DNA of 64,000 nt. Origin: Atriophallophorus winterbourni (Eukaryota > Platyhelminthes > Trematoda > Plagiorchiida > Microphallidae). Both the position numbers and the translations under genes were made by a program. The DNA is taken from the NCBI GenBank assembly GCA_013407085.1, contig JACCGJ010001337.1:50151-114150 (forward strand). Reading direction: 5' to 3'. The notes under the pieces are model-generated. The model did not search any database and was not told where the DNA came from. It worked only from the letters and a program-made list of their open reading frames with translations. Shown piece by piece: positions 41,643 to 53,747 of this stretch. Numbering within the stretch: position 1 is the stretch's first letter; every line of letters begins with the position of its first letter.

Positions 41643-43325
41643 ATGGATCGCTTCCTGAGACCGAATCGATTCGACACTGACCCGAACACACCAGATAGCT
41701 CACGTCATTGGACGCCCTGGTATTGCACATTCTCTAACTTCCTGACCTCAATTGCTGAACTGAAACCCGACAAACTAAACACTCTCATCAACTATGTTTC
41801 ACCGAACGTGTATAGTCTAATATCAGACTGTGTCACTTACGAATCTGCCATTTCAGTTTTGCAGAAAACATATGTTAAACCAACGAATGAAGTCTTTGCC
41901 CGACACAGTTTGTTTACGTGTAAACAAGAATCCAGTCAAAATATCGACCAATTCCTTCTAAAGCTCAATTCACTGGCCAAGGATTGTAACTTTCAAGAAG
42001 TCACGGCAGAACAGCATCGCGATCAGGCTGTGCAAGTTTCTTTCATTTCTGGTATTCACTCAAATACTGTACGCCTCCGTTTGTTAGAAATGAGATCAAT
42101 GGATCTGCGTTCGGCTATTGAACAGGCGAAAATTCTCGAAGCTGCACAGACTCATTCTTTATCGTACGCCGTTACTGATCCGAATTTTTGTGCATTTGTG
42201 GATGCTAAAAATGATCCGACTATATCCTTGACCAATCCACCTTCAACTGATCATAATGTTCTTTCTAGTGTCAGCAGTGATACATGCTTCTTCTGTGGAT
42301 ACGGACGCCACCCCCGAAATTAATGTCCCGCTAGAGAATCAGTCTGTCGCAAATGTGGTAAAACGGGCCATTTTCAAAAAGTTTGTCGATCCAAGTACTC
42401 ACATAAGTCCCCGCGTTCGACTACGAGTGCAATCCTTTCCTCAGTGGGTGCAGCTGCTCCCTCTTGCTTATCCTCTGCGATTGTGCCCGTTGTCATTAAT
42501 GGAGTTTCTTTCCAAGCTTTAATTGACACTGGCAGTTCGGAAAGTTTTATTTCACACTCGGCTTCTCAAAAGTTGAAAGTACCAATTTTTGCATCGCGTC
42601 ACGATATAACTTTGGCCTCGACCAGTTTCTCCAGTCAAACTAAAGGACACTGTTTTGTGTTACTGCATTACCAATCTGATAGTTACCATAATGTTAGGTT
42701 GTCTATCCTGGATGACCTATGCGCTGACATCCTACTCGGTCATTACTTTTTACGGCAACATAAAAGTGTCGAAATTCCTTTTCACGGAGAAAAACCTACA
42801 CTTTCCGTTTGCGGTCTTGCTGCCATGAAGATTGAACCACCTTCTCTCTTCGAACACTTGACTCGTGATTGCAAGCCAATCGCCATCAAGTCAAGGTGCC
42901 ACTCGCCGCAAGATCAGACTTTCATTCAAAATGAAATTCGTTCACTTTTGAAAGAAAATATCATAGAACCTTCTCGATCACCGTGGCGATCCCAAGTGCT
43001 AGTTACTTCCAACGATAATCACAAAAAGCGTTTGGTAATTGACTATAGTCAAACAATAAATCGTTTCACTTTACTCGATGCTTATCCGCTTCCACATATA
43101 GATGACCTGATACAAAAAGTCGCGTCTTACCGTGTGTTCAGCACCGTGGATCTTAAAAGTGCATATCATCAGATCCCGATTCATGCGTCTGATAAAACAT
43201 ATACTGCTTTTGAGGCCTGTGGAAATCTGTACCAGTATTGTCGAATCCCTTTTGGGGTCACAAACGGTGTCGCCGTTTTTCAACGAATCATGGATACGAT
43301 TGAAACCTTGATGAACCTTGAATAA
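41643..43325 (+). pseudogene. Ty3/gypsy gag-protease-RT, one internal stop, 3' truncated
   Basis: From the ATG at 41643 one frame runs to 43325 with a single TAA at 42321-42323. Order: Gag (about 41643-42280, retrotransposon-gag fold with LLKLNSLAKDCNF), zinc knuckles CFFCGYGRH..C and CRKCGKTGHFQKVC, aspartic protease ALIDTGSSESFIS with ADILLGHYFL, and the RT beginning LVIDYSQTINRFTLLDAYPL, FSTVDLKSAYHQIPI and RIPFGVTNGVAVFQR. The frame leaves RT sequence after DTIE, before the catalytic YxDD, so the element is truncated. The stop falls inside the first zinc knuckle. Confidence 0.85.
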
Positions 43326-43433
43326 ATTTTTTCCAATATTGAAACGAAAAAAATGTTTAAATATTCCGCTTGCCTAGGTCATTTCTGCTATCATATTTTT
43401 GCAGTACAAATTTTGATAACAAGATTTTTTTCA

Positions 43434-44345
43434 GTTCAGTTCAGTTTGCACAGGACAGTATGTGGCTAACGAGCCAATCAAGCGTCCAGAATTTATTTCG
43501 GTGGAAAGCTGCAGAGAAGCAACCACCACTGCCAAAGCGTTTTTTTCTTATTGTGATTCGGATATCCTCGACGATCGCGCCGCCAAGGGATAAGCCAATC
43601 GAGCGTCCAGAATTTCCGTCTGTGGAAAGCTTCAAAGGAGCGCCCACCACTGCCAAAGTTGGTTCATTTTCCTCTGGTATTTTCGTCGTATGCGAAGGTA
43701 CGTCCGATGTTTTCCAAGCCGTCCTTTGGTCCCAGAATTTGTAGCTGCGACTGAGAAAAACGGAAAGGGTTTCTCTTCACCAAGCCGGTGAGAGGTTAGC
43801 TATGGAAAATTGGTGCGTACATTTTAAACATGACATTTAAAACGAGGCATTATATAACAGGATTTTTTAAATTAAGGTCAAGACCATATAATTTCAAAAT
43901 GAACAAAAAATGGACAATTCTGACGACAGACAACCTGTATATTCACGGAAAAAGTCTGGGAAAAGCCCAAGCCACAAGGCATCTAAACCCCTTTTGAATG
44001 CACCTATTGATGTGCAAGCTATTAGTTTCTCAGAAGCTTTTTCCAGAAGCTTACCACTCTTTCATTGGAAAAATGTTGCCTTAGATTCAGACGGCTGTGG
44101 TTTTTCGCGAGCGTCAATGTATGTCCTCTAGTTGAGGGGTTGATCGCTCGAGAGAACAGGATTTGACAGCCCTCGTCGCCTAAGCCTTTCAGGATTTTGA
44201 AAGTTTCTATGAGGTCACGCCGTAGACGCTGACGCCGAAGGGAGAAGAGACCTAAAGAAATTAGACGTTCTTCGTAGGGTTTCCCAAACATACGTTCGAC
44301 CATTTTGGCTGGACTCTTTCTAGTAGTAATATGTCTCTTTGAAAG
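43434..44345 (-). mobile_element. CR1-like LINE 3' end (type A)
   Basis: TTCAG-repeat start on the + strand, 3' UTR, then the C-terminus (44022-44303: EERLISLGLFSLRRQRLRRD, GDEGCQILFSRAINPSTRGH). Nearly identical to 6843-7497 over the shared part; 5' end lost at about 44345. Confidence 0.82.
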
Positions 44346-45312
44346 AAAAGTGCTCCAGGCTTGTATCAGTTCAGTTCAGTTCAGTAGGCACAGGACAATA
44401 AGTGGCTGACAAGCCAATCGAGCGTCCAGAATTTCTTTCAGTGGAGAGATGCGGAAAAGCACCCACCACTGCCGAAGGGTCAATCCTTTTTCTCCGTGTG
44501 GAACCTCTGATGGTCGTAGGACAAGGAGAATGTAGTTGGGGGAGCACCGCGCTATTATCGATGCACTGCCAAAAGGTAATTTTCTTTTTCTCTGTTTGCA
44601 ATCTCTGATCATCGCGGTGCCAGACGACGTACCGGATTGTAGTAGGACAGCAACGCGCAATAATCGATGCTGGAAAAAGAAAAGGCAGTTTCTGCTCATC
44701 AGCACCGTGAGAGGTCAGCTGATGGAGAATCAAGAATAAGAAGATGCTCTAAAATTGCTACAATGAATAGCGAGCAAAATGGAGGACAACCTGAGCATGG
44801 TATACATGGGATGTGATCAGAGAATAACTTACCCCAGTCACGGTATAAACCCTGCTTGAAAGTTGAGACGGAACTACAGGAGATAAGTTCTTCAGGGAGC
44901 ATGTTCCAGAAGTTGACCACCCTGAAGCTGAAAAGTTTTACTTAGAATCTAATCGACATCGTTCCTCAGCAAGCTTGAGTGCGTGTCCGCGAGTGCTCAG
45001 CTTAGGACTTAAGGTGAAGATGTCATCTGGATTAACGCCGCTTAAACCCTTCAAGTTCTTAAAGGTTTCAATCAAATCACCTCTCAAACGACGACGCTTA
45101 AGAGAGAAAAGACCCAGAGCCCATAGGCGATCAGCATAACTTTTCCCACGCTGACCCTCAATCATGCGTGTTGCTAGTCGCTGGACGCTTTCAAGTCGAA
45201 TGTTATCCTTCTGGTAATGAGGACGCCATTCCTGGACAAAATATTCCAAATGCGGCCTGACTGACGCCTTGTTAAGTAGCAGGAACACGTCGGGACTTTT
45301 GCTGAAAAGCAC

Positions 45313-46329
45313 CTACTTCAACCGGAAGAGCACATTGCGTGCACGTTGCGCTGCAACAGCGCATTGATCCTCCCATTTAAAGTAAGCTCTAACTAGAACA
45401 CCCAAGTCCTTAACCCACTGTGTAGCGTCAACGCTAATAGGAGTACCTGACACCTGGACTGTGATCTTCTCGACCATAGCAGACAAGTGTTGGCACTTAT
45501 TGAGGTTCAGTGGGAGGTCCCACCGTATGGACCAGTCAATGACCCGCTCGAGGTCGTACATCATGAACTTCACGTTATCCGCGAAAATGAAGCACGGGCA
45601 CTCCAAGATAAGTGACAAGTCATCGATAAAAATCAGAAAGAGCAGCGGACCTAGCACAGACCCCTGAGGTACCCCACTTATCAACTTCGTTTGGATCGAC
45701 AACGTAGATCCTACACGTACTCTAAAGGTCCTACCTGTCAGGAATGATTTTATCCAAGCAAGTAAACTACCCGTTTTGCCTTCTGCTGCCAACTTAGTTC
45801 CTAAAAATCTGTGGCTGACGGAATCGAAAGCCTTGCTAAAATCCAGGTAGAGCGCTTCGACCGGCTTCCCTTCATCCAACCTTTTCGTAGCAATATTGAG
45901 GAAAATCAAGAGGTTAGTCAGACAAGACCTCCCTTTCAGGAATCCAAGTTGAGCTACACTAAATAGAGAATGCTGGCAGAGATTCTTGCAGATTTTGTCG
46001 CGTATAAGTCTTCTCAATACTTTTGAGACGATGCTGGTCAGGCTGACTGGTCTATAGTTACCAAGAATCGACCTGCAATCACCTTTATGTATTGGTACTA
46101 CTATGGCTTCTTTCCACGCACGAGAAAACATTCTCGAGTGCAAACATGAATTGAAGAGCTCACATAGTGGTTCTGCCAGCACTGGGGCGAGATTTTTCAG
46201 CATAATTGAGTGGATGTCATCCGAACCCTCAGCCTTGTTAGCGCGATCATGAATAAGAGCTCCATACACATCCGCCTCATTAAAGGACAAATCATCTAGT
46301 GCAGGGACACCAGATGAAAAGTTAAGCAA
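45313..46329 (-). pseudogene. CR1-like reverse transcriptase (338 codons), altered active site
   Basis: RT motifs in order: AWKEAIVVPIHKGD, NYRPVSLTSIVSKVL, QLGFLKGRSCLTNLL, VEALYLDFSKAFDSVSH (first aspartate), ISGVPQGSVLGPLLFLIFID, CFIFADNVKFM and LNLNKCQ. The catalytic box is FADN rather than FADD, so the second aspartate is missing. The frame joins its C-terminal part by a frameshift or stop at 45312. Confidence 0.88.
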
Positions 46330-46524
46330 CTCAGACGGTGTGAGTAAAGAATTATTCCTTCGCTGAACGCTACTGAAAAACTTTGAGAAGGCTGTCGCCT
46401 TAGGTAGGTCACTATTAGCTACTTGTCCATCCTCCAGTTTTAGGTCTCCGATGTTTACCCTAGATTTTCCTTTAGATTGCGCGTAACTGTAAAACCTTTT
46501 TGGGTTGGATTTAGCCTCCCTGGC

Positions 46525-47193
46525 TTAGGATAACTCAAACTTCTGTTTGAGCACACGTTGCATTTTGACACAAGCGTTTCGGGCGGTTGTGTAACGGACC
46601 CACGAACCAGAGGTGAGCGATAGCCTATATTGCCTCCATAAGCAATCACGTTTACGAATAGAACGACAAACGCTGGGAGACCACCAGGATGGCCGCTGGT
46701 GCTTATTCACGCAGTGCAATGGAGCATGAGGGTCTTGTAGCCCGTTAAGAAATTTACAAATTCTGTCCCAGTTTTCAGTTACACTAGAATCACTCGAGAA
46801 CAGAAGGTAAGATTTTGATGACTGTAAAAGTAGGCCCCAGTCAACACGCCTTAAATTACGTCTAGGGCGCGCAAGAGGTTTGTGAAAACGCAACACCGCT
46901 TCGAAGCCTAACATTACGTGGTCGCTTTTGCCAAGAGGGGATAGGAACTTGAAATTCTTGACAGCTTCTAGCTGAGACAACAGCACCAAGTCAAGAGTGG
47001 ATGGAGTGCATCCATCGCGGAATCTACTGGGTTCGTTTACGTGCTGATGTAATCCATGATAGTGGATCCAATCAAGAAAAGATACGGATTGCTCAGTGAG
47101 TACCCCTGAGGGAGCTGACCAGTCTATGTCTGGGAGATTAAAATCACCTAGAATGAGTACGCTTGGGGATGATTGAAACATCCCGTCAAGCAT
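46525..47193 (-). pseudogene. CR1-like endonuclease C-terminal half and linker
   Basis: VLILGDFNLPDIDW, STLDLVLLSQL and GKSDHVMLGFE are the D/N, D and SDH motifs. WWSPSVCRSIRKRDCLWRQY marks the linker to the RT. The N-terminal catalytic asparagine and glutamate are cut off by the neighbouring element. Confidence 0.85.
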
Positions 47194-47256
47194 CTCAAGC
47201 AGTTGACTAATTTCTTGCAGTGTTGCACAGAACGTGACGTAAATACAAGCGATCGC

Positions 47257-47482
47257 CAGTTCAGTTCAGTTCAGTTTGCACAGGACGATATGTGGCAGAG
47301 TTGCCAATCGAGCGTCCAGAATACTTCCGGTGGTAAGCCAAAAAAGCGTCCACCACTTCGAACAGTAGGTTCAATATTCTTTTGGTATGACTTTGGCTGG
47401 AATGCAACAGAAAAACTCCCCTCACCAAATAGGTGAGAAGAGACATCAATGCGTTCCAACGTCAAATTAAAGAACAACTATA
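47257..47482 (-). mobile_element. CR1-like LINE, 225-bp 3' fragment (type A variant)
   Basis: TTCAGTTCAGTTCAG start, CAATCGAGCGTCCAGAATAC, then ends at about 47482. Related to 51091-51280. Confidence 0.75.
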
Positions 47483-47629
47483 ACTATCACAGGGCGATAG
47501 TCGACCAACTCGTAACGAGTGCCCAGATTCTTTCGGAGGTGTGCTTGAAAACACCCGCCACTACCAGGATTGATTTGTAAGTAACACAGGCGTGTGTAAG
47601 TGTGAATAGAAGATGGGAGTGGTCTCAGT

Positions 47630-47685
47630 TAAGTTCAGTTCAGTTTGCACAAGACAGTATGTGGCTAACAAGCCAAGTCTCGTCA
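47630..47685 (-). mobile_element. Very short type A tail inserted in a type B 3' UTR
   Basis: AAGTTCAGTTCAGTTTGCAC to GTGGCTAACAAGCC; the flanking type B sequence is continuous with 6060-6230 once it is removed. Confidence 0.7.
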
Positions 47686-48544
47686 CCGAAAGGTGAGAGA
47701 GTTAATGCATGTCGCATGTCCAATCGAATGAAAAGACGATGGACAGCAGTTTATTCCCACAAATGCGAAAAAATGGAAAAGAAACTCTTTTTTGTGTTTC
47801 AAAATGTTTTTCGAATATTTTTGTGTTTTTTGATCATAAATATGGAGGGATTTAGCCTTAAGGGTAATGCTCCGGGAAGAGCACCTGTCACCGTTCGTCC
47901 AGCCCATGTTTGAACGCAATTACTGAAGTTGCCATGATTAGTTCTGCGGGAAGTGAGTTCCACGCGTTCACTATCCGGATGCTAAAGAAGTGCGTTCTGC
48001 ATTCGAGGATGGTGTGCTGCTTACTTAGCCTAAGACTGTAAACTTGTGTACAAACCAAAGAAGAGAACCGAAAGAAGTCATCGAATTCGAGACAACTTAA
48101 TACTTTGACAACTTTAAAGGTCTCTATAAGACCCCCCTAAGTTGACTCCTCCTAAGCGAGAAAAGTCCTAGTGTTAATAGACGATTTTCATAATTGATGT
48201 ATGATGTTGTACAGCTACGAGCTTTTTTATACCATAAATTCTTGAATCACGCGAGTGGCCAAATTCTGTGCCTTTTCTAGCGCACGATATCCTTCTGGTA
48301 ATACGGCTTCCAAGCATGGATACCGTATTCTAAATGTGGCCTTACTATTGCCTACTAGAGGAGCAATAGAACCACAGCCTTTCTGCAAGTGATGGCTGAA
48401 CGTAGTCGAAAGTGTTCCCTCCTGGCCCTTGAGCTTTAGCAGCACATTGATCAGCCTACTTAAAGTTTGCGAAGACTACGATTCCTAGGCCCTTAGTAGA
48501 CTTTACCCTACCAAACTCCGTGTGAGCTGAGGGCGTAGACACAA

Positions 48545-49156
48545 TCATGTTGTCTGCCAGTGTAGAGAGAAATGACTCTTATCTAGGTTAAGGGGACGGT
48601 CCCACTTACCCGCCCATGCTGTTACAGCTTCCACATCACTTATCAGATCGGAGTTATCCGACCTACCGACAATTTTAACGTCGTCAGCAAATATATAACA
48701 GGGTGAGCGCAATTGGTTGGCTAGATCATCAACGAAAATGAGGAACAGCAACGACCCTAAGACTGAGCCCTGGGGAACCCCACTCGTTACATGCGCACTT
48801 GCGGAGTAAGTATCATCTATCCTGACAGTAAAGAAACGGTCGCTAAGGAATGCTCGAATCCAGAACAGAAGGTTCCCTGATACTCCTATGGTTGAGAGTT
48901 TGAGAAGCAAGAGCCTATGGTTGACTGAATCAAAAGCCTTACTAAAGTCGAGATAGAAGACTTCTACAGCTATACCATCATCCATCCTCTTAGTAACCTC
49001 GTTTAGAAAGCTCAACAAATTTGTCAGACATGATGTACATTTTAGGAAGCCGTGTTGTGCGCCATTCAAAAGAGAGTGTTTGGTTAGATATCCACATATT
49101 TTATCGCGGATCAACCTTGCCATAACCTTACATAGTACACTAGTATGGCTGACCAA
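48545..49156 (-). pseudogene. CR1-like RT palm, intact FADD
   Basis: 203 codons with all palm motifs and the FADD box. The N-terminal fingers are in another frame (49111-49719), so at least one frameshift near 49130 breaks the protein. The thumb is degraded. Confidence 0.83.
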
Positions 49157-49794
49157 GCGGTAAGTTTTGACCGCCGAGGAAGCTCCTCCTTATGGATAGG
49201 CACTACAACGGCTGTTCTCCAGTCCAAAGGAAGGGTACCCTGACTGAGGGATGATGTGAAAAGTTCTGTGATCGGCACAGCTAATATAGGCGCTAGAAGT
49301 CTGATAATTCGTGAATGGATGCTATCGGGCCCTGCTGACTTGTTGTAAGCTAGACTGGCCAATATAGTCTCGACATTGTGTACCTCGAATGTAAGGTCAC
49401 TGCAGCGGGGGCGATCAGCGAGTACACATTGAAGTGATGGCGCAGAGGCGTTCGAGTTATAATCTCGGCGTTGTACGCCTTGAAAATGCGAGGAAAACAA
49501 TTGAGCCTTTTTAGTGCTTGCAATGACGGCAGATCCATCGTCTTTTCTCAAGGTAATTACACCTTTCCGTGTTGACCCTTTAGATTGAACGTAGCTGTAG
49601 TAACGTTTCGGATGAGTATGGGCCTCTTGAGCGTGTCTCATTTCAAAAGAAATCTTTGCTGCACGTATCTTGGAAACACTATGTTTCGCGCTTCTTTGTA
49701 ACGGGCCCAAGTCCCACATGACGGAGTAAGCTTATAATGATCCAATTTGCGTCGCGGTGACGTACGCTACGGAAAATTGAGGCTGACCACCAGC

Positions 49795-50025
49795 TCAAGT
49801 TTAAGTTCAAGTTGCACCGCGCTGAAGGTGGCTAAAAGCCAATCACGTGCAAAGATTTCCTTTGATGGTATGCGGTTGAGCACCCGGCACTTCGATATCG
49901 AGTATACAGTTCGTACTTTTCACACGTCCTTGTTTCCGAATATCTGGAAAGTAAGGTATGGGTTCTCTTCACCAGCACGGTGAGGAGGAAACAATGAGGA
50001 AACAATGTTATAATATGCGTGAACA
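49795..50025 (-). mobile_element. CR1-like LINE 3' UTR (type C)
   Basis: A third tail type, AAGTTTAAGTTCAAGTTGCAC on the + strand, with the CTTCACCAGCACGGTGAGG block. Probably the 3' end of the element that resumes at 50140. Confidence 0.6.
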
Positions 50026-50031
50026 ATGTAT

Positions 50032-50135
50032 GGTGTATGAAATCACTAGCCTAGTCGGGATGAAGTGAAACACAGTCATAGACTGCATGTGGGCTAATTT
50101 GCTGTCAGGTTGCCCAGGCCTAGACAGATATGATA
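50032..50135 (-). mobile_element. SINE-like repeat, 3' half
   Basis: GTATGAAATCACTAGCCTAG to GGCCTAGACAGATATGA, inserted in a CR1-like 3' region. Confidence 0.7.
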
Positions 50136-50139
50136 AAAA

Positions 50140-50920
50140 TGTACAAAATTTATCAGACAATGTGCGGGAATATGATAGACCATTTAACGTCTAATTCCCT
50201 TTTAAAGCTCAACACATTTGGGAGGCTTACTATACAATCAGAAGTTGATCACACGGTTTGCTGAAAAAGTGCTTGCGTGCTAGCAACCTGGGCCTACTCT
50301 TAAGAAGTTTCATAGAATTACTCCTCGTAGCTGCTTTATGTGCAAGTTTGAGGATTTCAGTAATATTATCACCCGTAAAACCCTTTAGAATCTCGAAGGC
50401 TTCTATTAGGCCACCTCGCAGCTGCCGTCTCTTCAGTGAGAATAAACCGAGGTCCTTGAGTCTAGCCTCATAGGTTTTACCTGTCTGACCCTCAACCATC
50501 CTAGTCGCAAGGCGCTGGACCCTTTCGAGACATGCTATCTTTTTCAAGTACGGTGCCCAGGATTGAACGCAGTATTCCAAGTGGGGCCGCACGACTACTT
50601 TGTATAAGGGAATGAAGACTTAGGGTTTTAAGCAAGATAACGCTGAGCGAAGTCTGAACAATTCTCTGTGAGCCTTGTTTGCAGCTTCGGCACATTGAGT
50701 AGCCTACTTAAAATCGCCTGTTATAGTAATGCCCGTATCCTTCACTTTCTGAGCAGCCGCTATTCTGATAGTTCCTTCACCAACTTCTAGTTGGGTTGTC
50801 GCTAAATCAGTCGTCATAAGACAGTTCTTCCCCAAGTTTAGTGGCAAGTATCAGGTCTTTGTCCACCCGATTACTTTTCCTAAATCAGTGATAAGCGTTT
50901 CTCTACTGTCGGTTCCTAGT
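50140..50920 (-). mobile_element. CR1-like LINE RT C-terminal part (type C)
   Basis: On the - strand: MRPHLEYCVQSWAPYLKK, VQRLATRMVEGQTGKTYEAR, LGLFSLKRRQLRGGLIEAFE and SRPRLLARKHFFSKP. Upstream to 50920 the thumb is in broken frames. Confidence 0.78.
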
Positions 50921-50923
50921 TCA

Positions 50924-51090
50924 GTATCAGTATCACTATCAGTATCACAGGGCGATAGTCCACCAAGTCGAAACGAGTGCCCAGATTCTTTCGGAGGTGT
51001 GCTTGAAAGCAGCCGCCACTACCAGGTTTGATTCGTAAGGAGCACAGGAGTGTGTACCTGTGAATGGAAGATGGGAGAGATATCATCACC
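50924..51090 (-). mobile_element. CR1-like LINE tail (type B) fragment
   Basis: TCAGTATCAGTATCACTATC run followed by CACAGGGCGATAG and the type B 3' UTR start. Confidence 0.75.
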
Positions 51091-52545
51091 GAAAGGTTCA
51101 GTTAAGTTTGCACAGGACAGTATGTGGTCAACGAGCCAATCAAGCGTCCAAATTTCTTTCGGTGGTATGCCACTGAAGAGCGTCCACCACTTCAAACAAT
51201 ATCTTCACAAATATCTTTTTGTATGAGAGTAATCTGGAATGCTACAGAAAAACATTAGTGCGTTCCAATGACAACATGAGGATCATACCAACTATTCTCT
51301 TGCGGATAAAAATCAGGAATTAATGAAGGCCACACAGAGTCAAGTCCATTCTTGAAACCCCCTACCGGAGTAGAACAAACAACTTATTTAGGAAGACGAT
51401 TCCCTAATTTACTACCCTTTCACTATAGAAGAACATACGAACATTGAACCTGGCATGTCGCTTGGCCAGTTTTAATGGGTGGCCTCGAGTACCCACTCTT
51501 TGCGCCAGAGCGTAAAATTCACTGATATGAATAGTACTGAAACCTGACAGGTTTCAGTAAGGTCCTCACGTAGCCGCCTCCTTTTAAGTGAGAAGAGCTG
51601 TAGACTCAGCAATCGTTTCTCATACGACATACACGATTGCCCTACAATCATACGAGTAGCTAGACGTCGAACAACTTTAAGCTTGGCAGTATCTTTTTCC
51701 AAATAAAGTGACCATACTTGAACGCAATACTCGAGATGTGGTCTCACGACCGCATTGTATAATGGTATGAAAACCTCTAAGCACCTGCAAGATAAAACTG
51801 ATCGAAGGCCAAAAAGCTCTCTCCTAGCGCGTTGTGCAGCAACTGCACATTGATCAGTCCATTTAAAGTACGCTGAAACCTATATACCTAAGTCACGAAC
51901 TTTCGGCAACCCATTTATCTCAAGTATACCATCTGGTCCAGCAACATCTAGCTTCTTAATGACTTTAGACAAGAGAGAGCTTTTACTTAAGTCTACTGGT
52001 AGATCCCATGTAGCAGACCAATTGACGACCTTTTCTATGTCCTCAAGAAGATCCTGTTCATCCAGTGATCCGATAAACTTGACGTCATCCGCAAAAATAT
52101 AGCAAGGACACTTAAGCGACGCTGCCAAATCATCGAACAAAATGAGGAAAATTAGCGGTCAGAGTACGGAACCCTGTGGGACTCCGCTTACAACTTTTAC
52201 TTTCGACGAATACATACTGCCTATCCTGACCCGAAAGAATCTATTGCTTTAGAAGCCTATCATCCATTTCTTCAAATGACCATCGATATCAATATAACCA
52301 AGTTTGGTTGCAGGCAATCTATGGTTTACCGAATCAAAGGCCTTGCAGCAGTCAAAGTAAAAAACTTCAACTTGTTGGCGTTTATCTAGCCTCATGGTGA
52401 CCTGGTTAAGAAAACATAAGAGGTTTGTTAGGCACGACTTCCATTTAAGGAAACCGTGCTGAACAGAGTTCAGTAGCGAGTAATCAACTAGATGGCGACA
52501 GATCAAATTGGCGCGCGCTTGAATACGGTACGTGATCCCAATTAC
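51091..52545 (-). mobile_element. CR1-like LINE, decayed RT
   Basis: Type A-like tail at 51091, C-terminus (51747-51472: HLEYCVQVWSLYLEKD, SLQLFSLKRRRLREDL), palm (52140-51880: CYIFADDVKFIG) and fingers (52506-52249: VQHGFLKWKSCLTNLL, VEVFYFDCCKAFDSVNHR). Several frameshifts; 5' end lost at about 52545. Confidence 0.8.
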
Positions 52546-52599
52546 ATTTCCATATTCCTTTTTCCTCTATACGCTACATACCTGAACTGATAACTTGTG

Positions 52600-53745
52600 A
52601 TAATATCTTAAAGTTAAAACCTATGTTCCACGATATTCTATGCAATATGCATTCTAAAACATCAATCTCTTGCCGTATTAAAATTCGTAAAATTCCTCAA
52701 ACAAGATATTGCACTGTGAGGTTAGATAATGAAACTTCGTTTATATTAACTAAATTAAAAAAATTAGAATCTGAAATATTATGTCTACGTAACGAAATAA
52801 CAACTTCTCAGACTTTATTTGATTCTCTTAAACTTTTATCATCTCTTATGAAGCCCAATTCCATTATTGATCATGATATCCTTATACAAGCCAATAAATT
52901 TGTAGAAACTCTATGTACTGATATTACTCAAAGACAAATTCGTTCTAAGAATATCATTTTAATCAATGTAGCTGATTATTATTCTTTAAATGACTCAAAA
53001 AGATGTTTTCTCACTTCAAGCGGTATTCCGATGGATTGTGCTGCTTTTGTCCGTTTACGCAAAAACAACATGAAACACTAAACCCCAATAATTGTAAAAT
53101 TCACCGACAAATGTTTAGCCCCATATATATTAGAGAATAGAAATATTTTGAAATCCATTCCTAGATTTTCTAGTGTTACTATGAAGCCTGACTTCACCCC
53201 AATGCAGAGTCGTTTCAATCGTAAGAAGCGCAAAATTACCATTATTCCCACAAACCAGTCTTCTTCTGATACATCTAAGTGTATGCAGAGTGATTCACCC
53301 GTAGTTACTACACATGTAAGAAGCCAAGCTTCATCACCAGCACACGACATAGCTCACAGAACACCGCCACACTCTTAGCGTTCACTTCCCTTACCAAGTA
53401 AACAAATTTGTCATCCAAGACAAGTTGTGCTTCCAAGAAGTGATATCAAGCATGATGGAGCAAAACCCCAAATACTCTATCGTATGGTTAACGATCAAGC
53501 TAAGGTGAAACCTGGAGTAGCGTCCGTGAACACATCAGGTGGACCAACAACAACTGCAGCAGAAACTGCTGAAGCTTCAGCCACGTTTTATTCATCAGTA
53601 TTCAACCCGATAGAACATGCAATAAACAGCCAAATTCCAACACTTTCAAACACGGTTGCCCTAAGTGAAATAAGTGTCACTGAAAACGCGTCCTCCAAGG
53701 TTTATTTGGTAAGGGTTGTGGTTAAGGAAAGGAAAATTTTCTATT
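52600..53745 (+). mobile_element. Second LINE family: ORF1 joined to an RT N-terminal piece
   Basis: 52623-53378 codes an ORF1 protein (leucine-rich coiled stretch FILTKLKKLESEILCLRNEI, then RSKNIILINVADYYSL and CAAFVRLRKNN), with one stop at about 53079. 53427-53745 codes the region before RT (VKPGVASVNTSGGPTTTAAE, then ATFYSSVF). The endonuclease that should lie between is absent. Homologous to the - strand copy at 53990-57253. Confidence 0.7.
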
Positions 53746-53747
53746 GA

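Larger units (their letters stand above)
44367..47255 (-). mobile_element. CR1/Pido-like LINE, nearly complete EN-RT
   Basis: On the - strand: endonuclease second half (47255-46525), linker, reverse transcriptase (46329-45313), thumb and C-terminus (45312-44700), 3' UTR and a TTCAG-type tail at 44367-44387. About three breaks (near 46525, 45312 and 44937) interrupt it. The 5' part stops where another LINE tail begins at 47257. It is the best-preserved member of the family here. Confidence 0.88.
47487..49735 (-). mobile_element. CR1-like LINE (type B) with RT
   Basis: Type B tail at 47487 (TCACAGGGCGATAG), 3' UTR matching 6200-6500, decayed thumb (48445-48060), RT 49156-48545 and linker 49719-49111 in a shifted frame. 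RT motifs: QHGFLKCTSCLTNLLSF, VEVFYLDFSKAFDSVNHR, VTSGVPQGSVLGSLLFLIFV and CYIFADDVKIV, catalytic residues intact. A 55-bp type A fragment (47630-47685) interrupts the 3' UTR. 5' end lost at about 49735. Confidence 0.85.

Noticed and set aside
42321..42323. TAA read as tyrosine by a flatworm alternative code
   Set aside because: That reassignment is mitochondrial; all four nuclear genes here use TAA or TAG as normal stops.
42250..42522. Second frame across the gypsy gag-protease junction
   Set aside because: The main frame with zinc knuckles and DTGSS protease is continuous apart from one stop; this one is a shadow.
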